Shown: positions 1 to 5,670 of the stretch, one piece after another | How the letters are laid out: each line of letters starts with the position of its first letter | Numbering within the stretch: the first letter of the stretch is position 1 | Assembly: GCA_902782985.1 (NCBI GenBank) | Contig: CACZPC010000129.1 | Span: 1-5,670 of the forward strand | Direction of reading: 5' to 3' | Length of the DNA: 5,670 bases | Source: Oscillospiraceae bacterium | GTDB taxonomy: Bacteria; Bacillota; Clostridia; Saccharofermentanales; Saccharofermentanaceae | Position numbers and translations under genes: made by a program | The notes under the pieces: model-generated | Seen by the model: the letters and a program-made list of their open reading frames with translations, nothing else | Database searches by the model: none | What the model was told of the DNA's origin: nothing

Positions 1-1740
1 AGTCAGGAACTGCCGGATCTTGTGACGTCAGAAGCCTCGGACTTCATTTATACGGGTGAAGGAAAAGCTCTGGTAGGATTTCTTGCAAGAAACAGGATCG
101 ACAAATACTACTATTCTATGGACCTGGATTCAGGCACGCTTACACAATATACGGAAGATACGTCCTGGTTCAGTAATTATTTCAGCTATTGCAATGTTAC
201 ATATATTGACGGTACCGGTTATGTACTTACGGATTGTAACGGAATCAAGAAACTTGATTTTGATACTAAAGAGATAACCGAGATCTTCTCTTACGACTCA
301 TGTAATATCAATAGATACGACACTAGAGATCTGACCGTAGTATCAATAACTGATGATAAGATACTTCTTACAGGAGTCTTTACATTCTATGACGGCGCCG
401 GAGAAGCCACGACAAGAGTAAGTTTCTACGACCTTGACAAACAGGACAGTAACCCGAATGCCGGAAAGACTTTGATAAAAGCTGCTACTCTTACGGAATT
501 TGATTATACATTCTGTGAAGCTGTATGTAACTTTAATGAAACTGATGAAGACAGTTATATCATGTTAGACAGCAGCTACTCCATGATGCAGATGTACCTT
601 GAAGGAAAGATCAGATCCTATACTGACGGATTTGCTATCGACGGACTGGAGGAACAGACTGAGCTTTCCAATCAATTGGCGATAGACCTTATCTCGGGTG
701 ACGGTCCGGATATCATTCTGGACGGAGCATCTTATTATCAACTTAACAGCGATGATCTTCTCATCGATCTTTCTTCCGAGATCAGCTCTGACGGACTGTT
801 TACCAATATAATCGAATCGGCAAAAGTTAACGGGAAGCTATACCAATTACCGCTGACAGTCGGTATTAACGGTATCGTGACTCATGCTTCCGAGGTTGAT
901 AACGGTCAGTATGGTTTCACTTTCGATCAGTATCAGGATTTTGTTAACGGTCCATGTAACGGCGAAACTCCTTTTGACATGGGACAGATCGAATTCTTCA
1001 TTACTGCCGTCAGTACCATGAACGGAGATCTTACTGACGGCGATTCCATCAATTACGATAATGATGAGTTCCGCGAATTAGCACAATATGTTAACGATCA
1101 TGTATTTGATCCTGTCATCTCTCCCGAAGATGAGATCGTCGATTACTTTGATTTCTCATCGGATAGTTCTCATCCCGTCGGTGAATATAAGGAAAATATC
1201 TCATTCGGATCTCTTCTGGAAGAATACTATAATGACGATTTTACCGATATCACAATACTGGGAATTCCTTCGGCAGACGGCAGGGGTCCGATGATAACTG
1301 TCAGCTCTTCTGTTGCAGTATCTGCTAAAACCGAAAATAAAGATGCATGTATAAGATTCATTCAAACACTGCTTTCTGATGAGATTCAAAACAGCTACGG
1401 AACGCTCTCTTCATCTATACCTATCCAAGTAGCTTCATTTGAATCTTCGGCAAATATACTGCTCAGCGAGATCAATTACTTCATAACCAAAAACCTTGAA
1501 CTTCAATCTGCATACGGATATATCGATACAGCCATGCCTTCTGAAGAGATCCCTGTATCCGTGATCGATGATTTTGAATCAGTTATCAACTCATGCTCTC
1601 AGGTTGCATCACTTGATCCCGAGATAATGATAATAATTAAAGAAGAGATGCCTGCTTACTTCATAGGGCAGAAAGATCTTGATGAAGTTATTGTGATAAT
1701 AAATGACAGAGTGACGACATTCATTAATGAAAGAGGTTAA
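1..1740 (+). CDS. Partial large extracellular solute-binding-like protein with beta-propeller-like N-terminal region (5' end missing)
   Basis: The reading frame is open from the first base, so the start lies upstream. The GTG at 22 has no Shine-Dalgarno before it and is not believed to be a start. The 579 visible residues fall into two parts. Residues 1 to about 165 show repeated beta-strand and turn patterns such as DLDSGTLTQ and DFDTKEITEIF, like blades of a beta-propeller. Residues from about 170 to the end resemble family 1 extracellular solute-binding proteins: a SGDGPDI motif at 232-238, LIDLSSEI soon after, LPLTVGINGIV at 283-293, and a C-terminal lobe with VSSSVAVSAKTENKDA at 434-449 followed by FIQTLLSDEIQ, the usual helix of these proteins. 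Solute-binding proteins normally deliver sugars or other solutes to ABC permeases. The ligand cannot be read here, and no permease genes are visible. A signal peptide or lipobox would be upstream and is not seen. The gene ends in TAA and faces htpG. The fold class is fairly sure; the propeller label is inference. Confidence 0.8.
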   Translation, partial: SQELPDLVTSEASDFIYTGEGKALVGFLARNRIDKYYYSMDLDSGTLTQYTEDTSWFSNYFSYCNVTYIDGTGYVLTDCNGIKKLDFDTKEITEIFSYDSCNINRYDTRDLTVVSITDDKILLTGVFTFYDGAGEATTRVSFYDLDKQDSNPNAGKTLIKAATLTEFDYTFCEAVCNFNETDEDSYIMLDSSYSMMQMYLEGKIRSYTDGFAIDGLEEQTELSNQLAIDLISGDGPDIILDGASYYQLNSDDLLIDLSSEISSDGLFTNIIESAKVNGKLYQLPLTVGINGIVTHASEVDNGQYGFTFDQYQDFVNGPCNGETPFDMGQIEFFITAVSTMNGDLTDGDSINYDNDEFRELAQYVNDHVFDPVISPEDEIVDYFDFSSDSSHPVGEYKENISFGSLLEEYYNDDFTDITILGIPSADGRGPMITVSSSVAVSAKTENKDACIRFIQTLLSDEIQNSYGTLSSSIPIQVASFESSANILLSEINYFITKNLELQSAYGYIDTAMPSEEIPVSVIDDFESVINSCSQVASLDPEIMIIIKEEMPAYFIGQKDLDEVIVIINDRVTTFINERG

Positions 1741-1791
1741 AGAAAGAGTCCTGCGTTCCGCTCGGTACAGGGCACGATTCCTGTCTGAAAC

Positions 1792-1829
1792 AAAAATACC
1801 TTCCACCGTATGATGGAAGGTATTTTTTT
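1792..1829. terminator. Bidirectional Rho-independent terminator between convergent genes
   Basis: A perfect 14-bp stem (1792-1805 with 1814-1827) closes an 8-nt loop, CCGTATGA. On the plus strand it runs into seven T (1823-1829), ending the solute-binding-like gene 52 nt after its stop. Read on the minus strand, the A run at 1792-1796 becomes a U tract, so the same hairpin can end the aminotransferase-htpG transcript, whose last stop codon is at 1847-1849. The outer stem pairs are A-T and the core is CCTTCCA paired with TGGAAGG. The symmetry fits a shared terminator. Confidence 0.9.
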
Positions 1830-1846
1830 GTCATTAAGAATATTAC

Positions 1847-3775
1847 TTACTTATCAAGCATATTGCCCAGAAGCTCTGAATTATACTGAAGGAATCTCTG
1901 AAGGCCTTCGCTATCCAAAGAACCGTGAGCAAGCTTAGCCTGATCATATATATGCTGAGCAAGTCTGTCAGCCTCTTCTTCCTTTGTTCCCATCGATTTC
2001 ATGGCAGTAAGCTTTGAGATAACGGGGCTGTCAGTATTGATAACAAGCTCCTGTATGAGCGGGAACATCTCATCAAGTTTGGCGTAAGGATCTTCTCCGT
2101 CTTTTGCCGTCATCCTCGCAAACTGCTCATATTGTTTTCTCATCTCCTGCATACGTCTGTTCTCTTCAGACTCACGGATAAGAGCCGGCATGGAATCTTT
2201 ACCCATCGCCTTAGCTTCAACATCAAGCTTGCTGTCACCTACTGCCTTACGGAAGAACTCACGAAGTGATTTCTTTGTCTCTTCATCGGAATCTTCTCCG
2301 GAGAGTTCGGAATCCACTCGCTTGAACTTGATATCCTGATATTTGAACTCCAGGAAGGAAATAAAATTATTATCTATCTCTTCATCCAGTATAACAACTT
2401 CATATCCTTCGTTTTTGGCCATTGAGATATAAGCAGCCTGAGCAACGGCATCTGTTGTATATCTGACCTGCTTTTTCTCGGAAGTAAGCTCATTCATGGT
2501 AACATGCTTACCGTCGATAGTCTTGAAGAGACAGATATCCTTGACCTTCTCGTAGAATTTCTCTTCCTTCATCATGCCGTACTTAACGAATACGGAGATA
2601 TCTGACCAATACTTCTCAAATGATTCTCTTTCCTTCTTAAAGAGTTCATTCAACTTATCCGATACTTTCTTAACGATATGACCGGAGAGTTTCTTTACAT
2701 ACTCATCCTGCTGAAGAGCTGACCTTGATACGTTAAGAGGAAGGTCTGAACAGTCAAGACATCCTTGAAGAAGGAAAAGGAAATCGGGAATGATCTCCTC
2801 AATGTTATCGGCTACGAATACCTGATGATTATAGATCTTGATCCTGCCTTCAAGTGACTGATATACATTATCCGTCTTGGGGAAATAAAGGATTCCCTGA
2901 AGAGTAAAAGGGTAATCCATATTGAGGTGAATCCAGAAAAGAGGGTCCTTACCGTCATTGAATACAGAATGATAGAACTGCTTATACTCGTCTTCAGTAC
3001 ACTCAGACGGCTTTTTGATCCAAAGGGGTTCCTTATTATTCAAAGGTGCATAGCTTACATCGGAGATAGTATATTCTTCGCCCTTTTCCTCTGCTTCCTT
3101 CCTCTTCTTTTCCTCGGATTCCATATGGATCCTGTCGGCCTTCTTATCAATGAAATAAAGATCAGAAGGAATAAAGGAACAATACTTTCTAAGTGTCATG
3201 CGAAGAGTAGCCGTATCAAATATCTTGGCTGCCTCTTCTGAGAGTTTTAATGTAATGGCAGTACCCCTTGTAGCACGATCGGAAGATGAGATCTCATATG
3301 ACATACCGTCATTAGATGTCCAGCGAACGGCTTCCTCACCTTCAACAAAACTCTTAGTATCTATAGTAACTTCATCAGCTACCATAAAAGCAGAATAGAA
3401 TCCGAGTCCGAAATGACCGATGATACCTGACTTATCAGTAGACTGTTCCTGATACTTAGTAACAAAATCCATGGCGCCGGAGAAAGCGATCTGATTGATA
3501 TACTTCTCTACCTCCTCAGCCGACATACCGATACCGTTGTCTTCAAAGATAATGGTCTTATCATCATCATCATATATGACATTGATCCTGTAATCTTCAT
3601 TAAGATCACCGTCGGCTTTGCCAAGCTCGATAAGTCTCTTATATTTGGCGATGGCATCGGCACAGTTTGATACCAGTTCCCTCATGAAGATGTCCTGATC
3701 CGAGTACAGCCACTGCCTTATTATCGGGAAGATATTTTCGGTAGTTACCGATACCTGACCTTTTCTTGAATCCAT
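1847..3775 (-). CDS. htpG: Molecular chaperone HtpG (bacterial Hsp90)
   Basis: This is an ATP-dependent cytosolic chaperone that works as a homodimer on client proteins. The 642 residues are a full family length. The N-terminal GHKL ATPase domain carries the N-box MRELVSNCADA near residue 31, with the catalytic Glu and the Mg-binding Asn. It also has the DNGIGM loop near 79 and the glycine-rich lid GHFGLGFYSAF near 120. A short charged segment (ESEEKKRKEAEEKGEE, about 218-233) lies in the linker region. The middle domain holds DLPLNVSR near 343-350, whose Arg contacts ATP gamma-phosphate in the family. The rest is the middle and C-terminal dimerisation region, and there is no C-terminal MEEVD, as expected for bacteria. 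The ATG is preceded at 8 nt by AGAAGG. It is the second gene of an operon, 5 nt after the aminotransferase stop. No CIRCE-type heat-shock operator is seen upstream of the operon, so heat control is not evident. The assignment is very secure. Confidence 0.98.
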   Translation of the reverse strand: MDSRKGQVSVTTENIFPIIRQWLYSDQDIFMRELVSNCADAIAKYKRLIELGKADGDLNEDYRINVIYDDDDKTIIFEDNGIGMSAEEVEKYINQIAFSGAMDFVTKYQEQSTDKSGIIGHFGLGFYSAFMVADEVTIDTKSFVEGEEAVRWTSNDGMSYEISSSDRATRGTAITLKLSEEAAKIFDTATLRMTLRKYCSFIPSDLYFIDKKADRIHMESEEKKRKEAEEKGEEYTISDVSYAPLNNKEPLWIKKPSECTEDEYKQFYHSVFNDGKDPLFWIHLNMDYPFTLQGILYFPKTDNVYQSLEGRIKIYNHQVFVADNIEEIIPDFLFLLQGCLDCSDLPLNVSRSALQQDEYVKKLSGHIVKKVSDKLNELFKKERESFEKYWSDISVFVKYGMMKEEKFYEKVKDICLFKTIDGKHVTMNELTSEKKQVRYTTDAVAQAAYISMAKNEGYEVVILDEEIDNNFISFLEFKYQDIKFKRVDSELSGEDSDEETKKSLREFFRKAVGDSKLDVEAKAMGKDSMPALIRESEENRRMQEMRKQYEQFARMTAKDGEDPYAKLDEMFPLIQELVINTDSPVISKLTAMKSMGTKEEEADRLAQHIYDQAKLAHGSLDSEGLQRFLQYNSELLGNMLDK

Positions 3776-3780
3776 TTATA

Positions 3781-4626
3781 TTACCTTCTTTCATTTATAT
3801 ATTTGCTGATAAGATCCAGATAGCATTTCGAAATATTCCTGATGAGAGGATCATTTGCCGAATCAAATACCGTATCATCCACGGATGCTATCGGAAGGAT
3901 GTCGAAAGGCGTGCTTGATACAAAGAGAGCGGCATTCTTATGTGTCTTCAATTCATCCAACGTAAACATATCGATCACAAGCTCTCCTCCGGCCTGCTTA
4001 AGCGAAGACATGACTCTATTTCTTGTTATGCCCAGAAGTATCTTATTATCGGGAGCAGAATAGACCTTGTTGCCGATAACGACAAAAAGATTGGATTTGC
4101 TGCCTTCGTAAAGCTTATCTTTACTGTCGGCAAGGACCAGTTCATACGCACCGCTTCGTGCGAAAGCATCGGCAACGGCTTTCTTATAGTCACCTCTGAA
4201 GACCTTGATATTGGGATCGACTCTGTCCCATTTAAGAAGAGAAGCCTTGATACCTTTCTCGAAATGCTCCTTTGAGGGAATATTCGCCTCGCATATATGG
4301 ATAAGCATATGTTCCTCAGTAAGGACGATCCTGAGATTCCCCTCCTTAAAGTCGGGATATTGTTCGTGCAGGAACTTATAAGATTCCTTCTCAATAAAAG
4401 ACACATCTACAGGGAAATCCTCAATACCTTTAACAGACTTTTGAAGTCTGGCAAGATGATCCTCGATATATAGCAATATACCGTCCTTGATCCTCACTGT
4501 TTCATAATATGTAACGGAATCCGTAGGCTTAAACAGCTCTTTTTCCATATCGGAACCGGCATATATGAGTTCTCCGTCGAAATAATAGCTTTCGCCGATA
4601 GGGCTCTCAAGTAACGGATAAGCCAT
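3781..4626 (-). CDS. Class IV PLP-dependent aminotransferase-family protein (aminotransferase or aminodeoxychorismate lyase type)
   Basis: The 281 residues match fold-type IV pyridoxal-phosphate enzymes (branched-chain and D-amino-acid aminotransferases, 4-amino-4-deoxychorismate lyase). YETVRIKDG (41-49) followed by EDHLARL (55-61) is the usual N-terminal signature. Lys141 in NIKVFR is the likely Schiff-base lysine. YELVLAD (161-167) and YEGSKSNLF (173-181) give the conserved Glu174 and the SxSNxF cofactor-phosphate motif. ILLGITRNRV (196-205) is the phosphate-binding LPGITR motif with Leu in place of the usual Pro. SSTPFDILPI (237-246) is the final active-site loop. The central RIVLTEEHMLIHICEAN segment lacks the glycine-rich patterns typical of pabC or ilvE products, so I do not assign a substrate. 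The ATG has AGAGGTG (4634-4640) 7 nt upstream. The gene leads the operon with htpG under the promoter at 4664-4692. The fold is confident; the reaction is open. Confidence 0.88.
   Translation of the reverse strand: MAYPLLESPIGESYYFDGELIYAGSDMEKELFKPTDSVTYYETVRIKDGILLYIEDHLARLQKSVKGIEDFPVDVSFIEKESYKFLHEQYPDFKEGNLRIVLTEEHMLIHICEANIPSKEHFEKGIKASLLKWDRVDPNIKVFRGDYKKAVADAFARSGAYELVLADSKDKLYEGSKSNLFVVIGNKVYSAPDNKILLGITRNRVMSSLKQAGGELVIDMFTLDELKTHKNAALFVSSTPFDILPIASVDDTVFDSANDPLIRNISKCYLDLISKYINERR
3784..3789 (-). promoter_or_regulatory. htpG Shine-Dalgarno embedded in the last codons of the upstream gene
   Basis: AGAAGG lies 8 nt before the htpG ATG and is itself the final two codons (Arg-Arg) of the aminotransferase-family gene, directly followed by that gene's TAA stop. 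Ribosomes finishing the first gene therefore end on the initiation site of htpG. This suggests translational coupling and supports both the htpG start at 3775 and the operon call. Confidence 0.85.
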
Positions 4627-4663
4627 AATTCATCACCTCTGATCATTATTCTTCCGAATTAAG

Positions 4664-4692
4664 ATTGTACTATTTTCCGTCCGGATATTCAA
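4664..4692 (-). promoter_or_regulatory. Sigma-A-type promoter of the aminotransferase-htpG operon
   Basis: On the minus strand, TTGAAT (4687-4692) and TACAAT (4664-4669) are separated by exactly 17 bp, one or two mismatches per box from the housekeeping consensus. Transcription would start near 4657, giving a leader of about 30 nt that contains the AGAGGTG ribosome binding site. No other operator is apparent. The promoter lies only about 16 bp downstream of the U tract that ends the lipoprotein transcript, so the operon seems separately transcribed. Confidence 0.75.
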
Positions 4693-4708
4693 AACATCAG
4701 ATATTCTT

Positions 4709-4742
4709 ATAATATAAAAGGCGTCCCGAAAACGGAACGCCT
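4709..4742 (-). terminator. Rho-independent terminator of the lipoprotein gene
   Basis: On the minus strand, AGGCGTTCCG, a TTTT loop and CGGGACGCCT form a 10-bp stem (4719-4742) with one G-U pair. It is followed by TTTATATTAT, a somewhat interrupted U tract. It starts about 25 nt after the TGA stop of the lipoprotein gene and lies upstream of the promoter for the next operon on the same strand, so it insulates the two units. Confidence 0.88.
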
Positions 4743-4766
4743 CATCTGTTTCAGATCAATATACGA

Positions 4767-5390
4767 TCAGATATCTGAAGGAAGTACAAGGTCGTATCCT
4801 TCGGTAACTTCTTCCATAACATCGTATGCATCATCAATATCACCAGTACCGACAGCAAGTACTACAACAACAGTAGAACCGTTCATGTAAATACCTGTAC
4901 CGCCTTCGTAGAAATAATCCTCTGCTACACCGACAGTATAAGTAACGCCGTTCTCCTTACCGTCTTCAACTTCAAATACATCATCATCCATATCATCGAT
5001 CATCTCGTCATAATATTCCTGAGCATCCTTCTTGCTTCCGAATGTAAGAGAACATACGAATACGAAATAATCATCATCATCATTCAATAAAGAAAAGATA
5101 GTAGCTTTCTTTATTGTCTTGTCATAAAGATCATCGATAGAGAAATCAGTATCTACTTTGAAAATATCCTTAACATCCTTGCCGCTTACCGTGATATATA
5201 CGCCGTCTTCAAGATCTCTGTCATCAAAAAGGTCCTCATACTCATCGGCATCTTTAACCTGATCTGCTCCAAATTTCTTGGCATTAGCTTCAAGCTTTTT
5301 GCCGCTGAGCTTACCGCCTGTGCATCCTGTAAGACCGAATGCCATTGAAAGTGCAAGAGCAGCAGCTGTGATCTTCTTAAAATACTTCAT
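4767..5390 (-). CDS. Small, highly acidic predicted lipoprotein of unknown function
   Basis: The 207-residue product starts MKYFKK, followed by an Ala/Leu-rich hydrophobic stretch and the lipobox LTGC with Cys23. It is therefore predicted to be cleaved by signal peptidase II and anchored by lipid to the outer face of the membrane. The mature part is unusually acidic, with about 48 Asp/Glu against about 16 Lys/Arg, including DDDD at 104-107 and a cluster at 132-137. After a Lys-rich helix (31-46) come alternating strand-like segments (GVYITVSG 63-70, YFVFVCSLTF 108-117, STVVVVLAVG 172-181), which suggest a compact alpha/beta domain. No catalytic motif is recognised. The ATG has a clear GAGGAG (5399-5404) 8 nt upstream. 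The gene has its own terminator and a divergent neighbour, argG, so it is probably monocistronic. I recognise no family. The lipoprotein call is secure; acidic metal or cation binding would be speculation. Confidence 0.85.
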   Translation of the reverse strand: MKYFKKITAAALALSMAFGLTGCTGGKLSGKKLEANAKKFGADQVKDADEYEDLFDDRDLEDGVYITVSGKDVKDIFKVDTDFSIDDLYDKTIKKATIFSLLNDDDDYFVFVCSLTFGSKKDAQEYYDEMIDDMDDDVFEVEDGKENGVTYTVGVAEDYFYEGGTGIYMNGSTVVVVLAVGTGDIDDAYDVMEEVTEGYDLVLPSDI

Positions 5391-5421
5391 GATTTCTTCT
5401 CCTCATAAACCGATAATATTG

Positions 5422-5441
5422 CGTTCAATTTCTAAAGAACG
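5422..5441 (-). promoter_or_regulatory. Small inverted repeat in the leader of the lipoprotein gene
   Basis: CGTTC (5422-5426) and GAACG (5437-5441) form a 5-bp inverted repeat around a 10-nt AT-rich centre, within the presumed 5' leader and 18 nt upstream of the GAGGAG site. It could be a small hairpin or an operator. The arms are too short for confidence, and the GTTC...GAAC order is opposite to a Gram-positive LexA box. Confidence 0.25.
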
Positions 5442-5447
5442 ATTTAG

Positions 5448-5458
5448 ATTTTATCATA
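5448..5458 (-). promoter_or_regulatory. Possible -10 region for the lipoprotein gene
   Basis: The minus strand reads TATGATAAAAT here, which contains two overlapping -10-like hexamers (TATGAT at 5453-5458 and TAAAAT at 5448-5453). It would give a leader of roughly 50 nt. No convincing -35 lies 17 bp upstream: the sequence there is only AT-rich. A promoter is needed somewhere in 5405-5510, but this placement is tentative. Confidence 0.35.
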
Positions 5459-5505
5459 TAGATATTAATTATTGTATTGTTTATGTTATGTAAAAAACTT
5501 ACAAT

Positions 5506-5521
5506 ATTCGTGTTGACGAAT
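5506..5521. promoter_or_regulatory. Short dyad overlapping the argG -35 box
   Basis: ATTCG (5506-5510) and CGAAT (5517-5521) form an inverted repeat with a 6-nt centre, and the TTGACG -35 element sits within it. Its size and position would suit a repressor operator, but the arms are only 5 bp, so chance is possible. It is not an ARG box, which has the opposite half-site order (TGAAT then ATTCA). Confidence 0.3.
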
Positions 5522-5539
5522 GGCATACATAGGTATAAT
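5513..5539 (+). promoter_or_regulatory. Sigma-A-type promoter of argG
   Basis: TTGACG at 5513-5518 is one base from the -35 consensus, and TATAAT at 5534-5539 is a perfect -10. The spacer is 15 bp, shorter than usual; using the overlapping TAATAT at 5536-5541 restores 17 bp. Transcription would begin near 5546, giving a leader of about 50 nt that contains the ARG box and the GGAGGTG ribosome binding site. Confidence 0.8.
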
Positions 5540-5561
5540 ATGTTGTAAGTTTATACAGAGT

Positions 5562-5579
5562 TATGCATAAATATTCATG
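5562..5579 (+). promoter_or_regulatory. ARG box: predicted ArgR (AhrC) operator
   Basis: The 18 bases TATGCATAAATATTCATG match the ArgR consensus TNTGAATWWWWATTCANW at all but two of its specified positions: C for the first A of the left half-site, and the last base. The site lies about 16 bp after the predicted argG transcription start and just ahead of the ribosome binding site, where bound ArgR with arginine would block transcription. The match together with the gene behind it makes the call strong. A second tandem box, often present in arg operons, is not clear here. Confidence 0.85.
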
Positions 5580-5597
5580 ATAAATCGGAGGTGCCCT

Positions 5598-5670
5598 ATG
5601 GCTAAAGAAAAATTCTTACTTGCTTACTCAGGCGGACTTGATACATCCATCATCATCCCCTGGCTTCTTG
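5598..5670 (+). CDS. argG: Argininosuccinate synthase, N-terminal fragment (3' end beyond the window)
   Basis: Only 24 complete codons are visible, but they are diagnostic. A short beta strand (KFLLAY) leads into SGGLDTS at residues 11-17, the PP-loop of N-type ATP pyrophosphatases in the form typical of argininosuccinate synthase, and then IIIPWLL. The enzyme joins citrulline and aspartate with ATP to form argininosuccinate, the step before ArgH in arginine synthesis, in the cytosol. The ATG is preceded by GGAGGTG (5587-5593), a strong Shine-Dalgarno. The ARG box and promoter upstream support arginine repression. The gene runs off the window, so its integrity and any argH partner downstream cannot be judged. 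Confidence 0.93.
   Translation, partial: MAKEKFLLAYSGGLDTSIIIPWLL

Larger units (their letters stand above)
5495..5552. repeat. 10-bp perfect inverted repeat flanking the argG promoter
   Basis: AAACTTACAA at 5495-5504 is the exact reverse complement of TTGTAAGTTT at 5543-5552. The arms are 38 bp apart and enclose the argG -35 and -10 boxes. The centre-to-centre distance is 48 bp. This could be a pair of operator sites in opposite orientation. As a hairpin the loop would be long, and the left arm lies upstream of the predicted transcript start, so an RNA role is unlikely. It may also be chance in AT-rich DNA. Confidence 0.45.

Noticed and set aside
22..24. GTG as the start of the solute-binding-like gene
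   Set aside because: The frame continues open to base 1, no Shine-Dalgarno precedes it, and the protein would lack a signal sequence. The true start is outside the window.
1767..1784. Weak hairpin ACAGG/CCTGT after the solute-binding-like gene
   Set aside because: The stem is only 5 bp with no T tract, and the strong hairpin right after it accounts for termination.
2927..3241. 104-codon plus-strand frame opposite htpG
   Set aside because: It lies wholly inside the conserved htpG coding region on the other strand, has no ribosome binding site, and its product shows no recognisable domain. It is a shadow of the htpG codons.
3940..4406. Overlapping frames on both strands inside the aminotransferase-family gene
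   Set aside because: They overlap a gene with clear family motifs and lack start signals of their own.
4627..4720. CIRCE or CtsR heat-shock operator upstream of the aminotransferase-htpG operon
   Set aside because: No TTAGCACTC-N9-GAGTGCTAA or tandem GTCAAA-type heptads are present, so no heat-shock operator is claimed.
5070..5085. TCATCATCATCAT run as a microsatellite
   Set aside because: It encodes the DDDD segment of the acidic lipoprotein in frame and is explained by protein composition.
5422..5441. LexA (SOS) box upstream of the lipoprotein gene
   Set aside because: The half-sites are GTTC...GAAC with a 10-nt centre, the wrong orientation and spacing for GAAC-N4-GTTC.

Overview
The window looks like a stretch of chromosome from a low-to-moderate GC Firmicute, most likely an anaerobic member of the Clostridia. 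The grounds are purine-rich GGAGG-type ribosome binding sites, sigma-A-like promoters, Rho-independent hairpins with U tracts, a lipobox lipoprotein, and protein sequences of clostridial style. No genus can be named. I see no phage, insertion sequence, CRISPR array, tRNA or rRNA.

Layout. (1) Positions 1-1740, plus strand: the 3' part of a large surface-type protein. It has a beta-propeller-like N-terminal stretch followed by an extracellular solute-binding-protein-like domain, and its 5' end lies outside the window. (2) Positions 1792-1829: a strong symmetrical hairpin that can end transcription from both sides, because the next gene converges on it. (3) Positions 1847-4626, minus strand: a compact two-gene operon made of a class IV PLP aminotransferase-family gene followed by htpG (bacterial Hsp90). 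The genes are 5 nt apart, and the htpG Shine-Dalgarno lies inside the last two codons of the upstream gene. A good promoter sits just upstream at 4664-4692. (4) Positions 4767-5390, minus strand: a small, very acidic predicted lipoprotein of unknown function with its own promoter region and terminator. (5) Positions 5391-5597: a divergent AT-rich intergenic region. (6) Positions 5598-5670, plus strand: the first 24 codons of argG (argininosuccinate synthase), preceded by a promoter and a near-consensus ARG box.

How the parts fit. The genes do not form one pathway. argG is an arginine biosynthesis gene that is probably repressed by ArgR in response to arginine. The aminotransferase/htpG pair is co-transcribed and probably translationally coupled, though no functional link between an amino-acid enzyme and Hsp90 is obvious. 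The solute-binding-like protein and the lipoprotein are probably cell-surface proteins. The most interesting non-coding stretch is 5495-5579, where inverted repeats, the argG promoter and the ARG box lie close together between divergent genes. Overall this is an ordinary chromosomal region, and I found no convincing new multi-gene system.
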